Source: CAZSNT01 sp964607765
GTDB taxonomy: Bacteria; Verrucomicrobiota; Lentisphaeria; Oligosphaerales; JABHEG01
Reading direction: 5' to 3'
DNA: 43,177 nt
Assembly: GCA_964607765.1 (NCBI GenBank)
Contig: CAZSNT010000083.1
Span: 1-43,177, forward strand
In this document: positions 17,129-25,591 of the stretch, in pieces
How the letters are laid out: every line of letters starts with the position of its first letter
Numbering within the stretch: position 1 is the stretch's first letter
Position numbers and translations under genes: made by a program
Notes under the pieces: generated by a model
Database searches by the model: none
What the model was told of the DNA's origin: nothing
Seen by the model: the letters and a program-made list of their open reading frames with translations, nothing else

Positions 17129-18179
17129 GTCGCCATTCGCGTTCCTGTTGCTGCTGCTGGTTCCGCTGCTGCTGGCCTTGCGCGCCCGGCGGCGCAGACG
17201 CGGCAGCATCCGGTTCTCGTCCACGGGCAATGCCGGCAAAGCCGGACGCTCGCGACGCCAGCGCCTGCTGTGGCTGGCCCCGGCGTTGAGGATCGTGAGC
17301 CTGGTGCTGTTGATCATCGCCCTGGCCCGACCGCAGCAAGGCAGAGAGCGCGTGCATGATGTCAGTCAGGGCGTGGCGCTCGAGATGGTCGTCGACCGCT
17401 CCGGCAGCATGCAGGCCGAGATGGAATATGAAGGCCAGCGCCTCAATCGGCTCGAAGTGGTCAAGCTCGTGTTCGAGAAGTTCGTTTCCGGTGACAAGAA
17501 AGGGCTGAAAGGCCGGCCAAACGACCTGATTGGGATGATCGCGTTTGCCCGCTACGCCGACACGGTCTGCCCGTTGACACTCGGCCACGGCGCGCTTTCG
17601 CATTTCCTCGAGAAAGTGCAGTTGGTCAAACGCCGAAGCGAGGACGGCACGGCGATCGGCGACGCGTTGGCGCTGGCCGCAGCACGCCTCCGCACCGCCG
17701 AGGAGACGCTGGCGCAGCAATTGAACGACAGCAGCAGAGAGTACGAGATCAAAAGCAAAGCGATCATCCTGTTGACCGACGGCGAGAACAACCGCGGCAA
17801 GCGCAGCATGCAGCAGGCCGCCGAACTGGCCGCCGAGTGGGGCATCAAGATCTACGCAATCGGCGTGGGTGGTGACGACGCAGTCATGACAGTCCAGACA
17901 CCACTCGGCCCGCTGAAGGTGGCGGGACGCACGGGAGGCGTGGACAAAGCCGGCCTGGAAGCGATAGCCAAAACAACCGGCGGCATGTTCCGCATGGCAC
18001 AGGACGCTGAGTCGCTGCACAGCATCTACAAGGAAATCGACAGGCTCGAGAAGAGCGAGGTCGAGTCTGTGCGTTACATGGACTATCGCGAAGTGTTCCT
18101 GCCGTTCGCGCTCCTGGCCCTTGGTTGCCTGGGCCTGGAAGTTCTGCTCGCGTGCACCGTTTTCAGGAGGATCCCGTGA
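17118..18179 (+). CDS. batA: BatA-type VWA membrane protein
   Basis: A 353-residue inner-membrane protein. It has two N-terminal helices (about 7-22 and 50-70), a periplasm- or cytoplasm-facing VWA domain and a C-terminal helix (about 325-345). The MIDAS metal site is complete: DRSGSM (93-98), the threonine in DGTAIGDAL and ILLTDGENN. The Bat (Bacteroides aerotolerance) proteins were named for effects on oxygen tolerance; a MoxR-assisted envelope complex is the accepted picture. It overlaps the lipoprotein gene upstream by 11 nt and batB downstream by GTGA. Confidence 0.93.
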   Translation: MRFESPFAFLLLLLVPLLLALRARRRRRGSIRFSSTGNAGKAGRSRRQRLLWLAPALRIVSLVLLIIALARPQQGRERVHDVSQGVALEMVVDRSGSMQAEMEYEGQRLNRLEVVKLVFEKFVSGDKKGLKGRPNDLIGMIAFARYADTVCPLTLGHGALSHFLEKVQLVKRRSEDGTAIGDALALAAARLRTAEETLAQQLNDSSREYEIKSKAIILLTDGENNRGKRSMQQAAELAAEWGIKIYAIGVGGDDAVMTVQTPLGPLKVAGRTGGVDKAGLEAIAKTTGGMFRMAQDAESLHSIYKEIDRLEKSEVESVRYMDYREVFLPFALLALGCLGLEVLLACTVFRRIP

Positions 18180-19201
18180 GCGGCATCCGCATCAACAACA
18201 TCGAGATGCTCTACCTGCTGTGGGTCATCCCGATCCTCATCGGACTGTTCGTGTATGCCGGACAGAGACGGCGGCGCGCGCTCGAAGCGTTCGCCGAAGC
18301 GCCGTTGCTCGCGCAGCTCGGCATCTCGGTAAGCGCGACCCGGCGCCGCTGGAAAGCCGTGACTGTGCTCTCGGCGTTCGCGCTGATCGTGTTCGCGCTG
18401 ACCCGGCCCGGCTGGAACCCGAAGCCCAAGACGATCGAGCGCCGGGGCCGCGATGTAGTGTTCATTCTGGACGTGTCCCGCAGCATGCTCGCCGAGGATC
18501 TGGCCCCCAGCCGGTTGGAGCGTGCCAAGCTCGCCATCCTCGACTGTGTCGAAGTGCTGCAGGGCGATCGTGTGGCGCTCATCGCGTTCGCCGGTACAGC
18601 CGCGGTGAAGTGCCCTCTGACCCTCGACTACGGGTTCTTCCGCATGATGCTCGCAGACGTCAGTACGAACAGCATTGCGCGGGGTGGAACCATGATCGGG
18701 GACGCGATCAGGAAAGCGCTTGACGAAGTGTTTGACGATCAACAGAAGCAGTTCAAAGACGTCGTTCTCATCACGGACGGGGAAGACCACGACAGCTTCC
18801 CGGTCGAAGCCGCGAAGCAGGCGGGCGAACGCGGCATCCGCATCCTCGCAATCGGCCTCGGCGACGAGAACGAAGGACGACGTATTCCGGTGACCGGCCG
18901 GGACGGACGCAGCACATTCCTCAAGCACGACGGCAAAGAAGTCTGGAGCAAGCTGGACGCAGACACGCTGCTGAAGATGGTCAACGCGTCGCGCGGCGGC
19001 AGGTATTTCAATGTCACGCCCGGCAAGACTATCGATCTGGGCAGCGTCTACCTGGACCTCATCGCCTCCGCGGAGAAGCGTGAACTGGAGTCCCGGACCA
19101 TGAAGCGGTACGAGGAGAAGTTCCAGATCTTCCTTGCCGTAGCGGGCATCCTGCTCTGCGCCGAGTTTTTGACCAACGAACGGAAACGGTACAAACCATG
19201 A
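18176..19201 (+). CDS. batB: BatB-type VWA membrane protein
   Basis: A 341-residue paralogue of BatA. Membrane helices lie at about 10-28, 60-76 and near the C-terminus. The MIDAS site is DVSRS (99-103), with GGTMIGDAI and LITDGEDHD. The GTG at 18176 is chosen because AGGAGG lies five bases upstream and it overlaps the batA stop (GTGA); the frame remains open upstream to 18125 within batA. It overlaps batC as ATGA. Known BatA and BatB proteins interact. Confidence 0.92.
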   Translation: MSGIRINNIEMLYLLWVIPILIGLFVYAGQRRRRALEAFAEAPLLAQLGISVSATRRRWKAVTVLSAFALIVFALTRPGWNPKPKTIERRGRDVVFILDVSRSMLAEDLAPSRLERAKLAILDCVEVLQGDRVALIAFAGTAAVKCPLTLDYGFFRMMLADVSTNSIARGGTMIGDAIRKALDEVFDDQQKQFKDVVLITDGEDHDSFPVEAAKQAGERGIRILAIGLGDENEGRRIPVTGRDGRSTFLKHDGKEVWSKLDADTLLKMVNASRGGRYFNVTPGKTIDLGSVYLDLIASAEKRELESRTMKRYEEKFQIFLAVAGILLCAEFLTNERKRYKP

Positions 19202-20433
19202 TGCTGGGAACCACCAGAAGGGTCGCACGCCTCCTGCTCACGTCGGCAATGGTGCTGGCTGCAGCAACCGCGGCCACGGCGGGCCAATCGCCGCGCCAAC
19301 TGATCCGGCAGGGGAACCAAGCCTTCGAACGCGGCGAGTTCCAAGAAGCGTTGGACCTCTACGACGAAGCATCGGTGGAGTTGCCTGAATCCGCCACGCT
19401 CAGCTTCAACCGCGGCGCTGTCTTCTACCGTCAGGACGACCTGAAGAAGGCGGAAGAGGCCTTCGAGAAGGCGGCGTCGAAGAGCCGCGACCTCACGCTC
19501 GAGGCCAAGTGCAAGTACAACCTGGGCAACTGCGCGTTCAGGGAGTCGGAGCGACAGGCTGACAGCGATCTGCAGGCTGCCGTGGCGGCCTGCGAACGCA
19601 GCATAGGCTTGTACCAGAACGCCCTCACGCTCAACCCCGAGCTGGCAAACGCAGCCGCCAATATCGAGGTGGCGCGCCTGACACTCAAGTCCATGCTTGA
19701 TGCCCTCAAGAAGCAGCAGGAGGAACAGCAGAAGCAGCAGGAACAGCAACAGAAAACGCTTGACAAGCTGAAGGAACTGCTGGAACGCCAACAACGAGCC
19801 GTGGCCGCGAACAGCGCCGTCACGCAGCAGAGAGCGCGCACCGGCGACACGGGCGCCGTGAAGCAGAAGGTCAAGGACCTGGCCACGGACCAGGACACAC
19901 TCCGTAACGACACGCAGCAGTTCGCCGAGGGACTCAGCCAGGCGCAACAGCAGCAGCCCGGACAGCCACAGCCGCAGGCGATGATGGGAGGCGCTCAGCC
20001 GCCGGCCCAGCCGCCACCGCAGTTCGCCGCCGCGCAGGAGCATCTGGGCAAAGCGGTCTCTGAACAGGAGAGGGCGACACAGTATCTGCAGAACAACGCC
20101 TTGGCGCCTGCCCGCCCCACCCAGCAGAAAGCAGCTGCCGAACTGCAGGAGGCCCTCAAAGCGCTGACCCAGCCGCCGGAAGGACAAGGCAGTCAGCAAC
20201 AGCCGCAGGACGACCAGCAGCAACAGCAGCAGCAGGACCAGGAGCAACAGCAGCAGGGCGACCAGGGCGAGCAGGACCAGCAGCAGGACGAACAGCAGCA
20301 GCAACAACAGCAGCAGCAAGCCGCCATGGTTGACGAGAAAGCCCACGATATATTGGACGAAGAGAAGCAGAACCGAGAACAGCGACAGGTGCACGGAGGC
20401 GACGGTTACAGACCGGTCGACAGAGACTGGTAG
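19198..20433 (+). CDS. batC: BatC-type TPR protein with long glutamine-rich tail
   Basis: A 411-residue exported TPR protein. The signal peptide ends near ATAATAGQ (28-30). TPR motifs cover about 30-160 (GNQAFERGEFQEALDLYDEA, LSFNRGAVFYRQDDLKKAEE, KYNLGNCAF). A Gln-rich helix begins around 170 (KKQQEEQQKQQEQQQK), and a Pro/Gln linker and a second Gln/Asp tract around 340-385 reach nine consecutive Gln. The C-terminus DEKAHDILDEEKQNREQR...DRDW is the conserved BatC tail. The polyglutamine expansion is much longer than in the few BatC proteins I know. It overlaps batB by ATGA. Confidence 0.88.
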   Translation: MMLGTTRRVARLLLTSAMVLAAATAATAGQSPRQLIRQGNQAFERGEFQEALDLYDEASVELPESATLSFNRGAVFYRQDDLKKAEEAFEKAASKSRDLTLEAKCKYNLGNCAFRESERQADSDLQAAVAACERSIGLYQNALTLNPELANAAANIEVARLTLKSMLDALKKQQEEQQKQQEQQQKTLDKLKELLERQQRAVAANSAVTQQRARTGDTGAVKQKVKDLATDQDTLRNDTQQFAEGLSQAQQQQPGQPQPQAMMGGAQPPAQPPPQFAAAQEHLGKAVSEQERATQYLQNNALAPARPTQQKAAAELQEALKALTQPPEGQGSQQQPQDDQQQQQQQDQEQQQQGDQGEQDQQQDEQQQQQQQQQAAMVDEKAHDILDEEKQNREQRQVHGGDGYRPVDRDW

Positions 20434-20449
20434 TTCAGACACTGCAGGC

Positions 20450-22375
20450 ATGACACGGACAGCAGCACAACCACGAACCGACACGAGCCCTCCCCGGGCC
20501 GGCACGCGCACGGCACGGACCTCACGCCTTTCCCTCTGCGTTGTGGCAGGTCTGTGCCTGGCTGGTCTGTCCGATGCCGCTGCGCAGCCGTTGCGGGCCG
20601 TTCTTGCGCTGGAAGGGCGGGAGTTCGTCCTTGGCGAGAAGTTCCGCTGCCAAATCCAGATTTCCGGGTACGACAAACCAACCAAACCCGACGTGAGCCA
20701 TCTGAACAAAGACTTCCAGGTGCAGGATCTCGGGGGGCGCAACAACAACAGTTCCATGTCGATCTCGGTCAACGGCAGAAAAACGCACAGTGTGAAACGC
20801 GGTTTTCTCTTCAACTACCAGTTGACTCCCAGACGCGCGGGAAGGCTCATCATCCCGCCGATTGTCGTGAGAGCAGGGGCAAGCACGCTCCGCACGCGGC
20901 AGACGTCGGTCCTTGTCAAGAAGCCTGGTGAGCCCCCTGACTTCAGGCTCAAGATGAAGCTGTCCAGGCCGCAGTGTTACGTCGGCGAGCCGGTGAAGCT
21001 GACGCTGACTTGGTACATCGGCGCCCAGCCGGACAGGATCTCTTTCGACGTGCCGGTGATGAAGTCGGCGGATTTCCTCGTGCCGCAGCCGAGCCTGAGT
21101 GGGGCCGGCAAAGTCATGCAGCTCGGCGACAGGCAGATTGAGTTCCGTCAGGGCAGCGGAGTTCTGGACGGCAAGCGTTTCACGACCCTTACCTTCGAGC
21201 TGCCGCTCATCCCGAAACGCGTCGGCAAGCTCACGATCCCGCAATCCACCGCGTCCTGCGAAGTCGTGACGGGCTACCGCAATCGGCAGAGGCGCCCCGG
21301 GCTCGGAAGCAGTATTTTCGACGATGTTTTCGGGCCGCGGCGCCAGCCCGTCATGCGCCGAATCACCGTTGCGGCGCCGCCGCTGGAGCTGGCCGTTCTG
21401 GACGTGCCCACCGAGGGGCGTCCTGCGAACTTCGCAGGCCACATCGGCCCTCATCAGCTGACGGCCACTGCGACCCCGACCGAAGTGAACGTAGGCGACC
21501 CCATCACGCTCACTGTCGAGCTGCGGGGCCCCGAACTCCTCGAGGACGTCGAGCTGCCGCCCTTGAACGAACAGCCGACACTGGTCAAGCACTTCAAGAT
21601 CCCGAAGGAGATATCGCCCGGCCGCGTCGAGGGCAGGCGCAAGATCTTCACCCAGACCGTCCGGGCCACCAGTGCCGACGTGACCGCGATCCCGCCCATC
21701 GAGCTCCCGTACTTCGACAGCGGCACCGGCAAGTACGCCATTGCAGCCACCAACCCGATCCCGCTGGTTGTGAAAGAGACCGAGGTCTTGACCGCGCAGG
21801 ACGCCGAGGGACACGCTCCCGTCACCGGTGCAGGACGGAAGCTGGCTGCCTGGAGTCGCGGGATTGCCCACAACTACGAGGACCTGAGCGCGCTCGCGGA
21901 CCAGCGCCACGGGCCGGAGCTGTGGCGGCGATCCGTCCTCTGGCAGGCCCTGCTCGCAGGGCCGCCTTTGGCCTACGTCGTCCTGCTCCTCTCCCTGACC
22001 AGACTGCGGCGACAGAACACGGACCCGCTCGCCAGACGGACGCGGAGAGCGCACGGTGTGTTCAGACAGACGCTGCCCGCTGTCCGGGCCGCTTTTGCCG
22101 AGTCACCCCGCACAGGCTACGACCAGTTGCTGCAGGCGCTGCAGACTTACATGGGCAGCAAGCTCCGTGTCCCGGCCGGGGCATTGACCGTCGGGGATGT
22201 GCGCGGACGACTCGAGAACAGCGGCGTCACCCCTGAAACGCTCGCGGACATCGAAACGCTCTTCAGACGCTGCGAGTCCAGCCGCTACGCAGGCGATGCC
22301 ACAGGCGATGCAGACGCAGAGGGAGTGATCGACAAGGCCGCCGCGACCGTGAAAGCAATAGAGCAGACGCTCTGA
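20450..22375 (+). CDS. batD: BatD-type periplasmic protein
   Basis: A 641-residue envelope protein. A signal peptide (LCVVAGLCLAGLSDAAAQ) is followed by several beta-sandwich repeats typical of BatD: LEGREFVLGEKFRCQIQISG, YVGEPVKLTLTWYIG and EVNVGDPITLTVELRG. A single membrane helix (LAYVVLLLSLTRL, about 512-530) and a cytoplasmic helical tail follow. The ATG at 20450 is the first that leaves the signal peptide intact and does not overlap batC; the open frame begins at 20330. It precedes batE by two bases. Confidence 0.9.
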   Translation: MTRTAAQPRTDTSPPRAGTRTARTSRLSLCVVAGLCLAGLSDAAAQPLRAVLALEGREFVLGEKFRCQIQISGYDKPTKPDVSHLNKDFQVQDLGGRNNNSSMSISVNGRKTHSVKRGFLFNYQLTPRRAGRLIIPPIVVRAGASTLRTRQTSVLVKKPGEPPDFRLKMKLSRPQCYVGEPVKLTLTWYIGAQPDRISFDVPVMKSADFLVPQPSLSGAGKVMQLGDRQIEFRQGSGVLDGKRFTTLTFELPLIPKRVGKLTIPQSTASCEVVTGYRNRQRRPGLGSSIFDDVFGPRRQPVMRRITVAAPPLELAVLDVPTEGRPANFAGHIGPHQLTATATPTEVNVGDPITLTVELRGPELLEDVELPPLNEQPTLVKHFKIPKEISPGRVEGRRKIFTQTVRATSADVTAIPPIELPYFDSGTGKYAIAATNPIPLVVKETEVLTAQDAEGHAPVTGAGRKLAAWSRGIAHNYEDLSALADQRHGPELWRRSVLWQALLAGPPLAYVVLLLSLTRLRRQNTDPLARRTRRAHGVFRQTLPAVRAAFAESPRTGYDQLLQALQTYMGSKLRVPAGALTVGDVRGRLENSGVTPETLADIETLFRRCESSRYAGDATGDADAEGVIDKAAATVKAIEQTL

Positions 22376-22377
22376 TC

Positions 22378-23217
22378 ATGAGAGATATCCTGAGCAACTC
22401 ATTCGGCCGAATCGCCCTTGCCGCGGCGCTCGCCCTCGGTGCGACAGTGCAGGCCGGCGACCTGTCCCGGACCGACGTCATGGATGCGTTCAGTCAAGGC
22501 AAGGAGCTGTTCCGGCAGGCTAACGAGTTGGTCGCCTCAGACCCTGCGGCCGCCACGGAGCTGTACCGCAAGGCAGCCATGCGTTTCGAGAGGCTTGCCC
22601 ACGACGCAGACATCCACAACGGGAAGCTGTTTTACAACATCGGCAACGCCTACTTCCGAACCGAGGACCTGGGCCGGGCGATACTCAACTACCGACGGGC
22701 AATGGAGTACCTTCCCAATGACCCGAACGTGCAGCAGAACCTGGCGTATGCCAGGGCACGACGCCTGACCAAGATCGAGGAGAAACAGAAAACGAGGATA
22801 CTCAAGACCGTCTTCTTCTGGCACTACGATCTGTCGACGCGAACACGATCCTGCCTGTTCCTGACGGTCTACCTCGCCGCCTGGGCCTTGGCCGGGGCCG
22901 GGTTGCTGTGGCGGCGCCTGGCAACCGTGCACTGGCCGCTGGTGCTTTTCGGCCTGTTCAGTGCGGCGCTCCTCGGCTCTCTGGTCTCGGAGGCAGTGCT
23001 GCGAAGTGCGCAGCAGCCCGGTGTGATTGTCACCGACAGCGTTGACGCCCGCAAAGGAGATGCCGAGAGCTACGAAAAGAGCTTCACTGAGCCGCTCCAT
23101 GCCGGCACGGAGTTCGTGGTGCTCGAGCAACGACCCGACTGGATCCACATCGAGCTGCCGGATGGGCGCCGTTGCTGGATCCCCGGCAAGTCCGTGGAGC
23201 TGGTGCGGTCGCTGTGA
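22378..23217 (+). CDS. batE: BatE-type TPR and SH3-like membrane protein
   Basis: A 279-residue exported protein. The signal peptide ends near TVQAGD (about 26). TPR repeats lie at about 37-135 (KLFYNIGNAYFRTEDLGRAILNYRRAMEYLPNDPNVQQNLAYA). Two membrane helices (about 160-178 and 186-204) are followed by a C-terminal SH3-like domain (GTEFVVLEQRPDWIHIELPDGRRCWIPG). This is the expected BatE layout. It is the last gene of the Bat run; downstream are two imperfect hairpins, one at 23248-23270 (TTCCGG/CCGGAA), neither with a T-run. Confidence 0.9.
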   Translation: MRDILSNSFGRIALAAALALGATVQAGDLSRTDVMDAFSQGKELFRQANELVASDPAAATELYRKAAMRFERLAHDADIHNGKLFYNIGNAYFRTEDLGRAILNYRRAMEYLPNDPNVQQNLAYARARRLTKIEEKQKTRILKTVFFWHYDLSTRTRSCLFLTVYLAAWALAGAGLLWRRLATVHWPLVLFGLFSAALLGSLVSEAVLRSAQQPGVIVTDSVDARKGDAESYEKSFTEPLHAGTEFVVLEQRPDWIHIELPDGRRCWIPGKSVELVRSL

Positions 23218-23325
23218 ACTGTGCCCAATAATGGCGGCCGAATGCTCTTCCGGACAAGCTCTTGCCGGAAACGGCATTACGTTATCGCTGTCCGTCCCCG
23301 CAGAGACAACAGCGATGCGGGCACG

Positions 23326-23385
23326 GGACGAACAACCCAACAACCCAACATTCCAGTAATCCGGCAATCCGACACACCAACCCGT
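23326..23385 (+). repeat. AACAACCCAAC-word leader before GT4 gene
   Basis: The coding strand shows AACAACCCAACAACCCAAC, then CCAGTAATCCGGCAATCCG words running straight into the GTG start. No Shine-Dalgarno-like sequence is present in the 30 bases before the start. It belongs to the group of short-word leaders seen in this window. Confidence 0.5.
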
Positions 23386-24529
23386 GAAAATCCTTCATCT
23401 CTACAGCGACTGGAAATGGACCGGCCCCGCGGAACCGGCACTTCAAATGTGCCAGGGCCTGCAGGAGCTGGGGCACGATGTGATGTTCGCCTGCCGCACG
23501 GATCAGTTCGAGCTCGATGAGACCGTGTCGGGCAAAGCGGCCGACATGGGTGTGAACACCACCACGCAGCTTGCCCTGGATCGCTACTGGACCTCATTCG
23601 GCGCGTACCACGACATCTGGGCCTTGCCCCGATTCCTGGCCCGCGAACGTTTCGACATCGTGCACATGCATCTGTCACACGACCACGGTGTGGGCGGCGT
23701 CTGCGCACGGTTGCTGCGCCGGAACTGTCCCGTGCTGGTGCGGTCGCTGCACCGCCGAACCGTGCTCGAGCCAAAGCTGCCCAGTCGAATCCTGCTCAGG
23801 AAACTGACCGACGGGTACCTGACGTTCACGGAGGGATTCCGGCGCGAGTACATCGAACAGTTCGGACTCGACCCGGAACGCGGCGGCGTCCAGCCCATGA
23901 CAGTCGACATCCAACGCTTCACGCCAACGCGCACGTTCAAGGACATGCGCAGCGAGTTTGGCATTGCGCCGGACGCGCCCGTGATCGGCATTGTGGGGCG
24001 TTACCAGAAGTACCGCCGCGCCGAAGTTTTCCTCGAAGCTGCGGCAAAGCTGCTGATCGAAGAGCCCGCAACACGCTTCCTGGTCATCGGCCGGTCCAGC
24101 CAGATGCCTCAGACCGTGCTGGAGCCCATGCGCAAGCTGGGCATTGAGAAACAGGTCATTCTCCCAGGCTACCGCACAACGGACTATGACGACACCATCG
24201 CCTGCCTGGACATCTTCTCCCTGCTCATTCCCGGTTACGACGGCACGGCCCGTGCAGTCCGGGAAGCCATGGCACTGGGCAAGCCGTGCGTGGTCAGCGA
24301 TTTCGGCATGCTCCCCGACATCGTGCCGCACGGCGAGGCCGGTCTGGTCACCCCCATCGACCCCGATTCGCTCGCCGACACCTGGCTGCAGCTCATCCGC
24401 AACAGAGACAAACGCCGCGAGATGGGAGCACGAGCCCGCAAGCTGGCCGAGGAACGCTTCGACATCAACCTGGTCGGTCCTTTCCTCGCAGACTTCTACG
24501 AACGTCTGCTCACGCTGCATCACAGGTGA
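23384..24529 (+). CDS. GT4-family glycosyltransferase
   Basis: A 381-residue cytoplasmic GT-B glycosyltransferase. The N-terminal fold starts KILHLYSDWKWTGPAEPAL. The C-terminal nucleotide-sugar half contains VIGIVGRYQKYR, FLVIGRSSQ, VILPGYR and GYDGTARAVREAMALGKPCV, followed by SDFGMLPDIV, the expected sugar-nucleotide binding and catalytic region. Donor and acceptor cannot be told from sequence. The GTG start has no visible ribosome binding site. It opens the polysaccharide region and is followed by a pseudopilin gene. Confidence 0.88.
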   Translation: MKILHLYSDWKWTGPAEPALQMCQGLQELGHDVMFACRTDQFELDETVSGKAADMGVNTTTQLALDRYWTSFGAYHDIWALPRFLARERFDIVHMHLSHDHGVGGVCARLLRRNCPVLVRSLHRRTVLEPKLPSRILLRKLTDGYLTFTEGFRREYIEQFGLDPERGGVQPMTVDIQRFTPTRTFKDMRSEFGIAPDAPVIGIVGRYQKYRRAEVFLEAAAKLLIEEPATRFLVIGRSSQMPQTVLEPMRKLGIEKQVILPGYRTTDYDDTIACLDIFSLLIPGYDGTARAVREAMALGKPCVVSDFGMLPDIVPHGEAGLVTPIDPDSLADTWLQLIRNRDKRREMGARARKLAEERFDINLVGPFLADFYERLLTLHHR

Positions 24530-24586
24530 CGTGATTCATGCACGGCAGTGGCCCGGATGCTGCAAGGCGACGGGGAGCACGGCACG

Positions 24587-25414
24587 ATGGAAGCCAATCT
24601 ACCGGATCAGGCCTGTGCCACGTCTGTCGGACCAGTGTCGGCGCGCCTGCCGTACCGCACGCCGGCGTCCGGTGTGTGCCGGGATGCACGTGTTCTGACC
24701 TTCACCCTGATCGAATTGCTGGTCGTGATCGCCATCATTGCCGTCCTCGCATCGATGCTTCTGCCGGCGCTCCGACAGGCCAAAGACAAAGCACGTCAGG
24801 CCGTCTGCGCAAGCATCTACAAGCAGTATGGAACGATGCTGCACATGTACACGCATGAACATGACGGCTACTGCCCCACCCCAGCGGTGCGGAACTGCTT
24901 CGATTGGCGCGACGTATGGCCGACGTTCTCAGCCTATCTCCCTTTCCCCGGGCCCTACTGGCACGACGGATACACCCCCCCGAACAGCAGCCCCGACACC
25001 CCGGGAATCGGCTTGCCGGATGCATCGCTGTGCCCGGCCGCCGTGACGTGGTGGACCAGGTACCGCGCCGAAGCTGATGCTGCGGGGGACTGGGCGTCGC
25101 GACTGACACGCAAAGGCTGCTTTGAGCATGCGTTCCTGCCGGAGGACTACCATGCCGGCGCCAAACACCAGATGCTGGGCGGGCAGAAGCTCAGCAATAT
25201 CCGGACTCCCGACCGTCGTTTTTTCCTCAACGACAAGGGCTTCTCGGCTGACGGAAATGCTGCCCTGATCGCCAAGTACAAACACCACCGCAGGGGATGG
25301 ACAGTCGGATTCGTGGACGGACATGCCGATTTCTACACGCACTACAACACCGCCTTCCCGCTCGACCACTGGATGAACTCCTACTGCCGCACACTTGGCG
25401 GCGGGACGAGGTAA
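24587..25414 (+). CDS. Pseudopilin-like exported protein
   Basis: A protein of about 275 residues with the FTLIELLVVIAIIAVLASMLLPAL signature. The start at 24587 is chosen for GGGGAG nine bases upstream and gives a leader of 38 residues, long for a prepilin. The residue before Phe39 is Thr, not Gly. The C-terminal half has the family's RRFFLNDKG and GWTVGFVDGHADFYTHY motifs and a Cys near the end, so it is complete, unlike the copy at 42-524. In PVC bacteria such proteins are numerous and may form surface or secretion structures. Its place inside a glycan cluster could mean it is a glycosylated surface protein; that is inference. Confidence 0.85.
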   Translation: MEANLPDQACATSVGPVSARLPYRTPASGVCRDARVLTFTLIELLVVIAIIAVLASMLLPALRQAKDKARQAVCASIYKQYGTMLHMYTHEHDGYCPTPAVRNCFDWRDVWPTFSAYLPFPGPYWHDGYTPPNSSPDTPGIGLPDASLCPAAVTWWTRYRAEADAAGDWASRLTRKGCFEHAFLPEDYHAGAKHQMLGGQKLSNIRTPDRRFFLNDKGFSADGNAALIAKYKHHRRGWTVGFVDGHADFYTHYNTAFPLDHWMNSYCRTLGGGTR

Positions 25415-25482
25415 GCCACGGGCAGACGAGGCCGCACGGGGCTCACCGAATCGACACGCGCAGCATAGACGAACACTAACGG

Positions 25483-25507
25483 GGGCGCGATGGCTTTCAG
25501 GGCGCCC
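25483..25507. repeat. GGGCGC/GCGCCC hairpin after pseudopilin
   Basis: A 6-bp inverted repeat (25483-25488 with 25502-25507) with a 13-nt loop, 69 nt after the pseudopilin stop. There is no T-run, so if it terminates transcription it is not a classical intrinsic terminator. The rest of 25415-25591 shows a TATATT box near 25514 but no matching -35. Confidence 0.3.
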
Positions 25508-25591
25508 GCTCGTTATATTGGGCTGCATACGATTGGAGAGCCCGGACCGACACGGTACGGGACAGAGCCTGTCAGGGAGGAGCTCGGACAG

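Noticed and set aside
19048..20814. 588-residue Leu-rich minus-strand ORF resembling a membrane protein
   Set aside because: The poly-Leu segments are the reverse reading of the CAG glutamine codons of batC, not a real membrane protein.
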